Positions 33,292 to 41,990 of a stretch of DNA of 64,000 bases are shown here, piece by piece. Under the pieces are notes generated by a model that did not search any database, was not told where the DNA came from, and saw only the letters and a program-made list of their open reading frames with translations. Position 1 is the first letter of the stretch. The number at the start of each line of letters is the position of its first letter. The DNA lies in NCBI GenBank assembly GCA_002423615.1, contig DIKO01000011.1, forward strand, positions 1 to 64,000. The letters are read 5' to 3'. This stretch comes from Desulfobacteraceae bacterium UBA5616. GTDB lineage: Bacteria; Desulfobacterota; Desulfobacteria; Desulfobacterales; UBA5616. The translations under genes and the position numbers were made by a program.

Positions 33292-36200
33292 TCATTCACC
33301 TCTTTTCCAAAATCGCTTGACCCCCTGAACAGCGTCCTCAAACAGGGTATAAAAAATGGGCACATACAGCAGGGTTAAAAACGTGGATAACATCAGCCCG
33401 CCGATGGCCACCACGGCCAGGGGCGACAGTCTTTCCAGACCGATGGCCCGTTCCATGGCGATGGGAACCATTCCCACCGCCGTGCCGAATGCGGTCATCA
33501 GAATCGGCCGGGTCCTTACGCGGACGCTTTCCCGGATGCCATCCACGACGCTCATCCCTTTTTCCCTGGCGATCTCGATAAAATCGATGAGAAGAATGGA
33601 ATTCTTCACCACAATTCCCGCCAGGAGAATCATTCCCATAAAAGCCGCCGTAGACTGATGTTTTCCGGTGATCAGAAGGGACCAGATGGCGCCGATGGCC
33701 GCCAGGGGTATGGCGGACATGATGGTCAGCGGATGGATGAACGACCTGAAGGCTGGAATGAGGGAAAAATAAAGAAGCACCATGCCGATGACCAGGGCCG
33801 CGGTAAGGGCCGCGAAATTCTCCTTCCCCTGCCTGGCGTCGCCTTCCTGGGATATTTTATAGCCAGGTGGGAGTTTGAGGCCCTCGAGCGCTTTGGTCAC
33901 ATTTTCCATGATGTGGGACAAGGCGGCCTTTTCCCTGTAGCCGAAAACGTCGATGCTGTTTTGCATGTCCTGCCGGGTGAGGAGGGATGGAACATATTCC
34001 TCACGGGTAACGCCGAGAAGCGACAGGGGAATGTCCCCGGAAGGAGTATGGATCCGGAATGATGAAATTTTGCCGATTTCATTCCTGAAAGGTTCCGCAA
34101 TGCGAACGCGGATGGGAAATCCGTCTTCATCGGCCACGCGGAAGATGGACGAAATACCGCCCTGGATGGCCGCCTGCACCTGGGCCGCAATTTCTTTGGG
34201 GGATATACCGTAACGGGCGCATCTTTCACGATTTGCCGTAAAAAGAATTTCCTTCTTATCCATACCCCAGGACAGGGAAACAGATTTCAACCCCCCTGCT
34301 TTTTCCAACCGTTCCTTTACCTGACCGGCGATATGATGAAGCACTTCCGGGTCAGGACCGGTCGCCATCACATCTACGGCCGCCCGCACGCTGGACATGG
34401 CCGTGGCCCCGTAATCGAAAACATCCACCGATTTTAACCCCGGGAGGGTGAGAAACCCTTTGCGCATGGCCTCTTCAACCTCCCATAGGGTCTGTTTTCG
34501 GTGAAACCGGTCCACCAGGTTCACCGTCATGTTTCCCTGCTGGGGATTCCTGCCGCTGCCGAAGGAAACCACTGAGGGTTCGGAACCGAGTATCGAACTG
34601 ATGGAGACCACCCCTTCCTGGTTCCGGATGATTTTCTCCATTGCCAGAACAACCTCATCTGACCGGGAAAGCGAGGAATTGGCGTCCGCCTCGAAATTGA
34701 TCTTGATAATGCCCGTGTCCATGGGAGGCTGAACATCCTGACCAATAAGCGGTTTGACGAATTTCCCGCTGACGGCCATCAGTACGAGCGCGGCGGCCAC
34801 AAACAGAAGCCGGTGTTTCAGGGCCGTATCCAGTAGACCGGTAAAAAAATCCCGGACGGCATGGACAAACGCGTCGCTTCCTTTGGATATCATTTTTTCA
34901 AAACGATTGTTGCCGTGGCCGGCCTTGAGAACATAAGGCGCAAGAATCGGGATGATGGTAACGGAAACAATGTAGGAGGCAATGAGGGCAATGGTCAGCG
35001 AGAGGGACAGGGGTCTTAAGACAGTCTGGACATACCCGCCGATGAAGATGATGGGCAGGAGTACGACGATGGTGGCGTAGGTTCCCGAAAAAATCGCAAG
35101 CATCACTTCTTCCGTTCCCCCGGCCACCAGTTTTTTGAGGTCCCTACCCTCACCGCGGTAATGACGCTCGATGTTTTCGATCACGACAATGGCGTCGTCC
35201 AGAAGCATCCCTACGGCCAGTATGACCCCGGTCAGGGTCACCATGTGAAACTCGAACCCGAACATCCACATGACCGCAAACGTGATGAGATAGGTAAAGG
35301 GAATGGATATGGCGCAAAGCAGCATTGCCCTGATGTTTCCGAGGAACAGGAAAATGACCAGCACGGTGACGAAAATGGCCTCCCTGAGGGCGCCCAGCAT
35401 ATTTTCCACGCTGAGTTCGATGAGATGTTTCTGGGTGTAGCTGATCTCAAAATGGATATAGGGGTATTTGGCGGAAAGCATCGGCAGATAGGCTTCCGTG
35501 GACTTAATGGCGTCCAGCGTATGTCCGTTCGGATTTCGAAGGATATTGACGCCGATGGCCCTTTTCCCGTTTCCATGGTAGGCGGACTGGGGTTCCTGAA
35601 TTCCCTGCTGCAGGAAGGCCACATCCCGCAGGTGGATAATGCCCTTATCCCGGCGGCCCACCACAAGACCGGACAGGTCCTCCACTCTGTTCACATCGCC
35701 CCGGGTCTTGAAAAGATACTGTCCCTCCGGGTTGACCATCATCCCCTGCGGAATATTCCGGTTCTGGGCCGCCAAAGCCGCCATGATGTCGGTTATCCCG
35801 AGGCTGAATCTGTTCAGGCGCAGAGGATCCACGGATACCAGCACTTCCGGCTGCCACCCGCCGAATATTTCAACGTTCCCGACATCCGGCAGCCGGAGCA
35901 GTTCTTCCTTGATGGCATTGTCCGCCACTTCCCGGATTTTCCGCAAATCCGCCGGTTGCCCGGGCTTTGGGGAAAGGGCAAGGGTCATGGTGGGCTGGCT
36001 GGCCTGGCTGATCTTGAAAATCTGCGGCGGTCTGATGCCTCCGGGGAGTCTCGCCCCTATCCTGGACAGTGCATTGGCCACGTCCGTGGCAGCTGCTTCC
36101 AGCCCCTTGTCGTACTCGAATTCCGCCAGCACGACGGATACTTCATCCTTGGATGTGGACGTCACCTTTCGGACCCCGTCGATGGCGGCAGCTTCTTTTT

Positions 36201-36402
36201 CTATGAGCCGGGTGATATCCGTCTGAATATCCCCTGCGGCTGCTCCCGGCATGACGGTTATCACGCTGATCTGGGGACGATCGGTGTCCGGAAAAAGGTT
36301 AAACGGCATGTTACGGTATCCCAGAATGCCGACCGCAGAAAAGAGGATGACGAAAGACAGGATCAGATGGGGTTTTTCTATATATTTTTGAACCAGGTTC
36401 AT
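33292..36402 (-). CDS. RND-family efflux pump inner-membrane subunit
   Basis: 1036 residues, the usual length. It shows the twelve-helix, two-porter-loop layout of AcrB-type pumps: the opening helix after MNLVQKYIEKPHLIL, the proton-relay pair in AVGMLLDDAIVVIENI of helix 4, the GGYVQTVLRPLSLSL stretch, and in the second half FMGMILLAGIVVKNSILLIDF. The sequence does not show the Met-rich metal sites of CusA. It uses proton entry to expel substrate from the periplasm or inner membrane. Its start overlaps the membrane-fusion-protein stop by 4 nt. Position in the arsenic island suggests organoarsenical or thiol-conjugate export, which remains an inference. Confidence 0.92.
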   Translation of the reverse strand: MNLVQKYIEKPHLILSFVILFSAVGILGYRNMPFNLFPDTDRPQISVITVMPGAAAGDIQTDITRLIEKEAAAIDGVRKVTSTSKDEVSVVLAEFEYDKGLEAAATDVANALSRIGARLPGGIRPPQIFKISQASQPTMTLALSPKPGQPADLRKIREVADNAIKEELLRLPDVGNVEIFGGWQPEVLVSVDPLRLNRFSLGITDIMAALAAQNRNIPQGMMVNPEGQYLFKTRGDVNRVEDLSGLVVGRRDKGIIHLRDVAFLQQGIQEPQSAYHGNGKRAIGVNILRNPNGHTLDAIKSTEAYLPMLSAKYPYIHFEISYTQKHLIELSVENMLGALREAIFVTVLVIFLFLGNIRAMLLCAISIPFTYLITFAVMWMFGFEFHMVTLTGVILAVGMLLDDAIVVIENIERHYRGEGRDLKKLVAGGTEEVMLAIFSGTYATIVVLLPIIFIGGYVQTVLRPLSLSLTIALIASYIVSVTIIPILAPYVLKAGHGNNRFEKMISKGSDAFVHAVRDFFTGLLDTALKHRLLFVAAALVLMAVSGKFVKPLIGQDVQPPMDTGIIKINFEADANSSLSRSDEVVLAMEKIIRNQEGVVSISSILGSEPSVVSFGSGRNPQQGNMTVNLVDRFHRKQTLWEVEEAMRKGFLTLPGLKSVDVFDYGATAMSSVRAAVDVMATGPDPEVLHHIAGQVKERLEKAGGLKSVSLSWGMDKKEILFTANRERCARYGISPKEIAAQVQAAIQGGISSIFRVADEDGFPIRVRIAEPFRNEIGKISSFRIHTPSGDIPLSLLGVTREEYVPSLLTRQDMQNSIDVFGYREKAALSHIMENVTKALEGLKLPPGYKISQEGDARQGKENFAALTAALVIGMVLLYFSLIPAFRSFIHPLTIMSAIPLAAIGAIWSLLITGKHQSTAAFMGMILLAGIVVKNSILLIDFIEIAREKGMSVVDGIRESVRVRTRPILMTAFGTAVGMVPIAMERAIGLERLSPLAVVAIGGLMLSTFLTLLYVPIFYTLFEDAVQGVKRFWKRGE

Positions 36403-37535
36403 GGCTTTTCCTTGATGGACACTTTAATCCCGTCGGTCAGCGTGAGCAGCTTGTTTTCCTGAGCCACCGCCACAATCGATCCCCGGGTAAGATCCCCCCT
36501 GACTGCGGCCATGCCGGACCCTGCCCCCAGGAATTCAACCCGCCTGATCCGTATCAGGCCCTGGTTTTCCACAACATGGACGAAATACCCCCTGTCCGTG
36601 TGCGAGAGAGCATTTACAGGAACGATAATGCCGTCGGCCTGGGCCGTTACCAGGTCAACGCCTATTGTTGACCCGGTGGGCAGTCCAAAGGGAGATCGTT
36701 CAAGGACAATTTCAATGGACCCCATGAAATTTTTTCCCAGAGTCGGATAAACTTTCGTGATGGTGGAAACCATGCGTTGCGTTCCATCCGTGACATAGAC
36801 TTTTACACCGGGTGTGAGTTTTTGAACCAGTTCCTGGGAAACCTGCGCCGTCACTTTAACCGGTGACCTCTGCTCAAGAACCAGAATCGGTTTTCCGGGT
36901 ACGGCAAGGTCTCCGGGTTCGGCCAGACGTCTGGTGACAACCCCGGAAAACGGCGCTCTGATTTTGGCATATCCGGTTTGAAGCCTCGCAGCCGATGCGT
37001 TTTTCTCAATCCCTTTGATGGTCTCTTCAAATGCATTCACCGATGCCCTGGCGCTGTCCAGGGCGGACCGGGAGCGTTCAAGGGCTTCTTTCGATATGGC
37101 CCCTGCACTGAAGAGTTTCTCATCCCTCCGGGTGACGGCGCTCTGGGTTTCATAAGTGCTTTGCGCAGCGGCAAGTCGCTGGCGGCCGGCAGCTGCGTCG
37201 GTCTGAACGGCCGCGGCCCTGTCGGCAAGCTCCCGGTCGTCGATTTCGCAGACAACTTCGCCCTTTTCCGCAAAATCACCTTCCCGCTTGGCGATGGAAA
37301 GTATGTGACCGGTGATCCTGGCTGCCATGTTCGCTGAAACGACCGGCTGAATCTCTCCTATCTGGTAAGAAAGCACTTCAAGCCTACCTTTGGACGCAAC
37401 GGCGGTCTGAACCGCCATGGGCTGGGGGGACGGTTTCGGGAGACGGGCGATTTCCTTCTGTTTCCGTTTAATCACGGAAACACCGGCCACGGCAAGAACC
37501 ACAATGACAATGATGCTGATCCACTTCTTTTTCAC
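36399..37535 (-). CDS. RND efflux membrane fusion protein (HlyD/AcrA type)
   Basis: 378 residues. An N-terminal membrane anchor (WISIIVIVVLAVAGVSV) leads to a lipoyl-like half (LSYQIGEIQPVVSANMAARITGHILSIAKREGDFAEKGEVVCEIDD), a coiled-coil hairpin (about 105-170), the second half (YAKIRAPFSGVVTRRLAEPGDLAVPGKPILVLE), and beta-barrel domains. It bridges the RND pump and the TolC channel. It overlaps the TolC gene by 4 nt upstream and the RND gene by 4 nt downstream, so the three subunits are translated as a coupled unit. Confidence 0.92.
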   Translation of the reverse strand: MKKKWISIIVIVVLAVAGVSVIKRKQKEIARLPKPSPQPMAVQTAVASKGRLEVLSYQIGEIQPVVSANMAARITGHILSIAKREGDFAEKGEVVCEIDDRELADRAAAVQTDAAAGRQRLAAAQSTYETQSAVTRRDEKLFSAGAISKEALERSRSALDSARASVNAFEETIKGIEKNASAARLQTGYAKIRAPFSGVVTRRLAEPGDLAVPGKPILVLEQRSPVKVTAQVSQELVQKLTPGVKVYVTDGTQRMVSTITKVYPTLGKNFMGSIEIVLERSPFGLPTGSTIGVDLVTAQADGIIVPVNALSHTDRGYFVHVVENQGLIRIRRVEFLGAGSGMAAVRGDLTRGSIVAVAQENKLLTLTDGIKVSIKEKP

Positions 37536-38899
37536 TTTAAATATTCCTCCAACAGGCCGGCGGCGCGTCGATACTCGACAACGGCGGCATTATAGTCAAA
37601 AATCGACTGGGTGTGATTTGCCGAGGCTGTAAAATCTGCAGCCTGGGCCAGGAGGAGGTCAACCATTGTCCCTGCTCCGCTGGCATATTTTTCCCCTTCG
37701 ATGCGGAAGGATTCCCGGGCCTGATCAACCGCCGCTTTCGAGTTCTCCACCCTTTCCCGTGCCCGGGCCACTGAATCGACGGCATTGCGCAGTTCAAGCC
37801 GGATCCGGTTTTCCACGGCTTTGAGATGAATTTCAGCTTTTTTTGCCAGAATCCGGTCCCTTCGAAGGTCAGCATAAAGGGAGCGCTCAAAAAGAGGAAT
37901 GGTCAGGTTCAGTCCGCCGAACCAGTTTTCTTCACTGTGCCGGGGTTCAAATCCGGTCTGGTCCAGATATCCCCCCAGAGCCGAGACAGCCGGAAGCAAT
38001 GCGCCCAGAGAACTCCGGGCCATCAGTTTCGCCTCTTCCACGCCTTTTAACGCGATACGGTATTCGGGCCGTCTTTTACGGGCTGAAGCCCAACCCGGGT
38101 CAAAACTGCAAACGATATGGCTGAACGCCGGTTCACCCTCAGGTTCCAGGTCGCTTTGAGCGGAATTCAGGCTTCTTCCCAGGAGAAAGGCCAAGGTTTC
38201 CCGTGAAGCGGACAGGCCTTCATCGATGGTGGAAAGCCGCTGCTTTTCATTGGCAAGCTGAACTTCCACCTTCAGGAGGTCGATCCGGGGCAAGCGCCCG
38301 AGCTGATACAGCAGAGCGACGTTGTTGCGCTGTTGTGACAGGGCCTTGACCGAAGCATTTGAGGCCTGGCTGAGCTTTTCCATCTGAAGCAGTTTGTTGA
38401 AGGTATTGACCGTGTTGGCGATGATTTCGTTTCTCGTAAGGGCAAGGGTGTTTTCCTTAACGACCTGTCGGATTTTCGCAAGCCTCACGCCGTTTTGAAT
38501 CCGGCCCCCCTGGTAGAGGGGAACGGACAGCACCGCCTGCCATGAGGCGAACTCATCGCTGAAATGCGCCGGGATGGTTGTACTCTTGGCCGGGATAAAG
38601 GGAAGGGGGTCCTGTCGATGGGTATAATCGGCATTCAGGGAAATCTTCGGAAGATGCTTTCCCTTTGCTCCGGCAATCTCTTCGTCCCCGGCCATAACCC
38701 CGAGTTGTCCCTCCTCAATGGCAGGATTGTGCGCCATGGCCTCGGAAAGGCAATCCTTCAGCGTAACCGCCTCTGCACGGGCAAGGGAAGCGAATGAAAC
38801 AAACAGCAGAAACGCCATCCATGCCGGTTCGTATGGTTTACGCGTCTTTAACGGGTTTAAAAAAAACCCGGGAACCGAAAAAGCCTTGTATATTCTCAT
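37532..38899 (-). CDS. TolC-family outer membrane efflux protein
   Basis: 455 residues from the ATG at 38899. A basic start and hydrophobic segment (MAFLLFVSFASLARAEA) form the signal peptide. Two similar helical halves follow, each with the family pattern: TLKDCLSEAMAHNPAIEEGQ and YKASVPLYQGG-type turns (SVPLYQGGRIQNGV), then NLTIPLFERSLYADLRR and GAGTMVDLLLAQA. It trimerises into an outer-membrane channel. The start codon overlaps the arsM stop in an ATGA arrangement, so I preferred it over earlier in-frame codons. The gene is thus physically tied both to arsenite methylation upstream and to the RND pump downstream. Confidence 0.9.
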   Translation of the reverse strand: MRIYKAFSVPGFFLNPLKTRKPYEPAWMAFLLFVSFASLARAEAVTLKDCLSEAMAHNPAIEEGQLGVMAGDEEIAGAKGKHLPKISLNADYTHRQDPLPFIPAKSTTIPAHFSDEFASWQAVLSVPLYQGGRIQNGVRLAKIRQVVKENTLALTRNEIIANTVNTFNKLLQMEKLSQASNASVKALSQQRNNVALLYQLGRLPRIDLLKVEVQLANEKQRLSTIDEGLSASRETLAFLLGRSLNSAQSDLEPEGEPAFSHIVCSFDPGWASARKRRPEYRIALKGVEEAKLMARSSLGALLPAVSALGGYLDQTGFEPRHSEENWFGGLNLTIPLFERSLYADLRRDRILAKKAEIHLKAVENRIRLELRNAVDSVARARERVENSKAAVDQARESFRIEGEKYASGAGTMVDLLLAQAADFTASANHTQSIFDYNAAVVEYRRAAGLLEEYLK

Positions 38900-39789
38900 A
38901 ATCCCGGCTTTCTGGCCTCGATATAGGCCGAAACCACGTAGTCCGCCGCCTTTCTGATTTTTCCCGGGTCCCATTCCTGGATAATCTCTCTGCTGTTGTC
39001 CCTGGGCGTAACACGGATATCCTTAAACCCTGCTTCCTCGAGCATCGCCCGGGTTTCTTCGATCGTCGCCGCACCGCCGATACAGGCGGAAACCAGGGCG
39101 AGATCATTCCTGATGTCATCCGGAACGGGGGCTGTGGCCACAACGTCGGAGATGGCCAGCCTTCCCCCGGGTTTTAACACCCTGAAAGCGTCGCGGAAAA
39201 CGCTTATTTTATCCGGAGACAGGTTGATCACGCAGTTGGACATGATGATATCGGCGGTATTGTCGGCGATGGGCAGGTGCTCGATCTCGCCCAGACGGAA
39301 TTCGACATTCTCCGTTTGAATTTTCAGAGCGTTTTTTCTGGCCTTGGAAATCATATCCGGAGTCATGTCCACCCCGATGACGCGTCCGGTTTCGCCTACT
39401 TCTCTGGCGGCAAGAAAACAGTCAAACCCGCCGCCGCTGCCCAGATCGACCACCGTCTCCCCGGGTTTAAGGGAAGCCAGGGCCAGGGGATTGCCGCAGC
39501 CGAGCATCATATTCGCGCCGTCGGGAACATTGGCCAGGTCTTCCTTTGAATATCCGAGTTTGCCCATATAAGCCGCCATTTTATCGATGGAAAAATCTTC
39601 CGATCCGCAGCAGGAGTGTCGTGCCTGGTTTGAAGCGTCTGCGGGAGAACAGCAGGTTGCCATGGGCAGCATTTGTTTTTGCGGGTCTCTTTCAGTGCTG
39701 GTTTTCGGTAACATACCGCCTGCCGTTGCAATCTCGCCATAGCGGCTGCGCACGGTTTCTTTGATTTTTTCTTTGTCCATGGTATTCAT
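38896..39789 (-). CDS. arsM: Arsenite S-adenosylmethionine methyltransferase
   Basis: 297 residues. The hallmark PDGANMMLGCGNPLALASL precedes the SAM motif VVDLGSGGGFDCFLAA. Three conserved cysteines that bind As(III) are visible in GCGNP, MSNCVINLSPDK and SACIGGAA. The N-terminal region has extra Cys pairs (TCCSP and SCCGSE), as in many bacterial ArsM proteins. It methylates arsenite to mono-, di- and possibly trimethylated forms. AGGGAGG lies 6 nt before the ATG. It ends by overlapping the tolC start. Upstream on the same strand are a broken Fe-S protein gene and acr3. Confidence 0.95.
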   Translation of the reverse strand: MNTMDKEKIKETVRSRYGEIATAGGMLPKTSTERDPQKQMLPMATCCSPADASNQARHSCCGSEDFSIDKMAAYMGKLGYSKEDLANVPDGANMMLGCGNPLALASLKPGETVVDLGSGGGFDCFLAAREVGETGRVIGVDMTPDMISKARKNALKIQTENVEFRLGEIEHLPIADNTADIIMSNCVINLSPDKISVFRDAFRVLKPGGRLAISDVVATAPVPDDIRNDLALVSACIGGAATIEETRAMLEEAGFKDIRVTPRDNSREIIQEWDPGKIRKAADYVVSAYIEARKPGL

Positions 39790-39849
39790 TGTCTACCTCC
39801 CTGCTTCATATTATTTTACGGGTTCATCCCACATCGGAACCGCCCGAAC

Positions 39850-40154
39850 CTAATCATTTAGATTGAATTGCGAAAGATATTCCTCAAGTTGTTTTTTGTT
39901 TTCCGGACGGATAGGCGGGCAAGCCCCCGGCCCCTTGGCACCCTGCGCTATCCTTGTGGCGAAGACAAGACAGGTGGTTTCTCCACATTCACGGCAGGAG
40001 AATCTTTAATATATTCAAACCCTCCAAGAACGGAATTGAGGTAAGGCAGAGCCGGTCCCACATCCTGCCCAAGATGGGCAAAGCAGTGGACGCCCATGGC
40101 CCCGGGCCGGCATTTCGAGTTAAAAATTTCTAAAGTATAGTCTTCAAGCAACAT
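39850..40154 (-). pseudogene. 4Fe-4S domain protein with internal deletion and frameshift
   Basis: The first frame from 40154 gives the start of a known small arsenic-island family (LEDYTLEIFNSKCRPG, VHCFAHLGQDVGPALPYLN, LGGFEYIKD). At about 39990-40000 a different frame takes over with SCRECGETTCLVFATRIAQG and CPPIRPENKKQLEEYLSQF, ending at 39850. This second part is a PF04060-type 4Fe-4S motif (CX2CX4C and a distal C). In intact relatives a stretch of roughly 60-70 residues separates the two. The missing piece plus the frame change point to an internal deletion. Such proteins may pass electrons or metal to the arsenic enzymes; this copy is probably inactive. Confidence 0.7.
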
Positions 40155-40202
40155 CAGTTAATCACCCGGGCAACACCCTTGCATGAACCAAGGTCTCTGA
40201 TT

Positions 40203-41390
40203 CTACTGCCGTGCGAACCAGTGTTGTGTCTTGAGGCAGATTTTTACCAGCATGAGCATCACCGGCACCTCGATGAGCACCCCCACCACCGTTGCCAGGG
40301 CTGCCCCGGAAGACAGTCCGAAAAGCATGGTGGCCGTAGCGATGGCCACCTCGAAATGATTGGAGGCCCCGATCATGGCCGACGGGGCCGCGTCTTCGTA
40401 ACGCAGCTTGAGCATCCTCGCAAGCCCGTATCCGACCGTAAAAATCAAGACCGTCTGAATGAACAGGGGGATGGCGATCCAGAGGATGGTCAGGGGATTT
40501 CCAATAATGACGTCTCCCTTGAAGGAAAACAACAGTACCAGGGTGATCAAAAGGGCGATGATGGTGATCGGTGTCAGGACATGGAGAAATTTTTCACTGA
40601 ACCAGGTCTCTCCTTTGGACGAAATGATCCATTTACGGGAGAAATATCCGGCCACGAGCGGCAAGGCCACATATACGAGGATGGAAAGCAGAAGCGCCTG
40701 CCATGGCACGGGGAGACGGCCCACCCCCAGCAGGAAGCCCCCTAAAATTCCGTAAAGCACCAGCATGGTAAGGGAATTGATGGCCACCATCACCAGGGTC
40801 AGCCCATCGTTTCCCCTGGCCAGGAATCCCCACACCAGAACCATGGCGGTGCAAGGTGCGATGCCCAGCAGGATGCACCCCGCCAGGTAACTTCGCCACA
40901 GGGGCACTTCCAGCATCTTGACCCCATCGACAAGCACCACTGTACCGGACCCATGAACCTCCCCCACCGACAAATCCAGTCCGAAGGGCATCTTGACATG
41001 GTCCAGGGCTTCCGGGCCTATAAACCCGTAAAACAGGGTTCCCAGAAAGAAAAGTGCGATGCCATACATCGTAAAGGGTTTTATGCACCAATTGACGAAC
41101 AGTGTCAGAAATACCGGTTTACCGCTTCTACCGGCCTTGATCACGGAAGCAAAGTCGATTTTCACCATGATCGGGTACATCATGAAAAACAGGCAGACGG
41201 CGATGGGGATGGACACCACGGGCGCGCCCTTCACGTAGATCGACATGCCGTCTAAATACCGCGCAAGCCCCGGAGCGATTTTTCCAAGCTGGAGGCCTGC
41301 AATGATGCAAAGCAGAACCCACAGAGTGAGGTACCGCTCAAATATACTGGTCATTTTACGATCGTTGCTTTGAACGGCATCGATGTTCAT
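40203..41390 (-). CDS. acr3: Acr3-family arsenite efflux transporter
   Basis: 395 residues with ten membrane helices. The family signature is easily seen: KINFASV-type first loop (MVKIDFASVIKAG), FVNWCIKPFTMYGIALFFLG, GCILLGIAPCTAMVLVWGFLARGN with the essential Cys, and SAMIGASNHFEVAIATATMLFGL at the end. The conserved Cys in the fourth helix and the Glu of HFEVA are needed for arsenite transport. It exports As(OH)3 with the proton gradient. The ATG has GGAG upstream. It belongs to the minus-strand arsenic series between the thioredoxin-like gene and arsM. An insert after helix 4 (GSGTVVLVDGVKMLE) replaces a shorter loop in many relatives. Confidence 0.95.
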   Translation of the reverse strand: MNIDAVQSNDRKMTSIFERYLTLWVLLCIIAGLQLGKIAPGLARYLDGMSIYVKGAPVVSIPIAVCLFFMMYPIMVKIDFASVIKAGRSGKPVFLTLFVNWCIKPFTMYGIALFFLGTLFYGFIGPEALDHVKMPFGLDLSVGEVHGSGTVVLVDGVKMLEVPLWRSYLAGCILLGIAPCTAMVLVWGFLARGNDGLTLVMVAINSLTMLVLYGILGGFLLGVGRLPVPWQALLLSILVYVALPLVAGYFSRKWIISSKGETWFSEKFLHVLTPITIIALLITLVLLFSFKGDVIIGNPLTILWIAIPLFIQTVLIFTVGYGLARMLKLRYEDAAPSAMIGASNHFEVAIATATMLFGLSSGAALATVVGVLIEVPVMLMLVKICLKTQHWFARQ

Positions 41391-41453
41391 TTTACAGTTT
41401 CTCCTATTTTTAAAGGCCCTGATGGTTGCAAGCTTCCGGATCCATTTGAACGG

Positions 41454-41516
41454 TTACATGCATCCCGAAACTCCTGAACAAGAATCTTGATCGGACGAAC
41501 ATCCTGTATCCATCAT
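41454..41516 (-). CDS. Possible tiny Cys-rich peptide
   Basis: An ATG at 41516 opens a 20-codon frame with three Cys and many Ser, Asp and Gly (TGCSSDQDSCSGVSGC), ending at 41454 between the thioredoxin-like gene and acr3. There is no good ribosome binding site. It could be a metal-binding peptide, the stub of a decayed gene, or chance. Confidence 0.2.
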   Translation of the reverse strand: MMDTGCSSDQDSCSGVSGCM

Positions 41517-41553
41517 TTTATCGACTTGTAATAAATTTCACAGGTAAAGTTCG

Positions 41554-41787
41554 TTATTTTTTAATCCAGGCAATGACGTCTTCCTTTTTCGGGATTTTGC
41601 CGACGCATTTGACTTCCTCATCCACAATCACCGCCGGGGTTCCGAACACGCCGTAACCCGCGATTTTCATCAGGTCGGTCACTTTTTCCACAAAGGCTTC
41701 CACACCGGCTTCGGCAACCGCTTCTTTTACGACTTTTTCCGTCTGCTGACATTTGGCACAGCCGGGTCCCAATACTTTAATATGCAT
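41554..41787 (-). CDS. Small thioredoxin-like protein (redox-active disulfide protein 2 family)
   Basis: 77 residues from the ATG at 41787, chosen because AAAGGAG lies 8 nt upstream. The active site GPGCAKCQQTEKVV has CXXC near the N-terminus, and the cis-Pro loop is GVFGTPAVIVDEEV, then GKIPKKEDVIAWI. This is the TM0996/MTH895 type of mini-thioredoxin that often accompanies arsenic permeases. It may reduce or deliver a thiol-bound arsenical to the permease or methyltransferase. Its start overlaps the end of the preceding small gene by 11 nt. Confidence 0.88.
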   Translation of the reverse strand: MHIKVLGPGCAKCQQTEKVVKEAVAEAGVEAFVEKVTDLMKIAGYGVFGTPAVIVDEEVKCVGKIPKKEDVIAWIKK

Positions 41788-41959
41788 TTTTCTTTCTCCT
41801 TTCATAAACCAGCGGGATCATACCGCCTTTAACCATGATACGATTTTTTGTTTTGAGGGAATTTCCCCCATGGATTTTAGCCTTTAGCGCCGCATCCAGA
41901 CCGATAATGCCGATGGTATGGCCGCCGATTCTGATCCGGGTGATTTTATCCGTGTTCAT
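41777..41959 (-). CDS. Small arsenic-island protein, probably truncated
   Basis: 60 residues. The start (TDKITRIRIGGHTIGIIGLDAALK) resembles a small conserved protein that lies beside arsenic permeases, in which some 50 further residues with a YIP/REFKKF-like tail normally follow. Here the pattern stops after AALK and the rest (NRIMVKGGMIPLVYERRK) does not fit, so I suspect loss of the C-terminal part. AGGAAATT precedes the ATG. The frame overlaps the thioredoxin-like gene by 11 nt. Function unknown. Confidence 0.45.
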   Translation of the reverse strand: MNTDKITRIRIGGHTIGIIGLDAALKAKIHGGNSLKTKNRIMVKGGMIPLVYERRKKNAY

Positions 41960-41990
41960 GACTTAATTTCCTGCCGTGCAAAAATTACGT

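Noticed and set aside
35161..36462. A 433-codon plus-strand frame
   Set aside because: Opposite the RND pump gene, which has all family landmarks.
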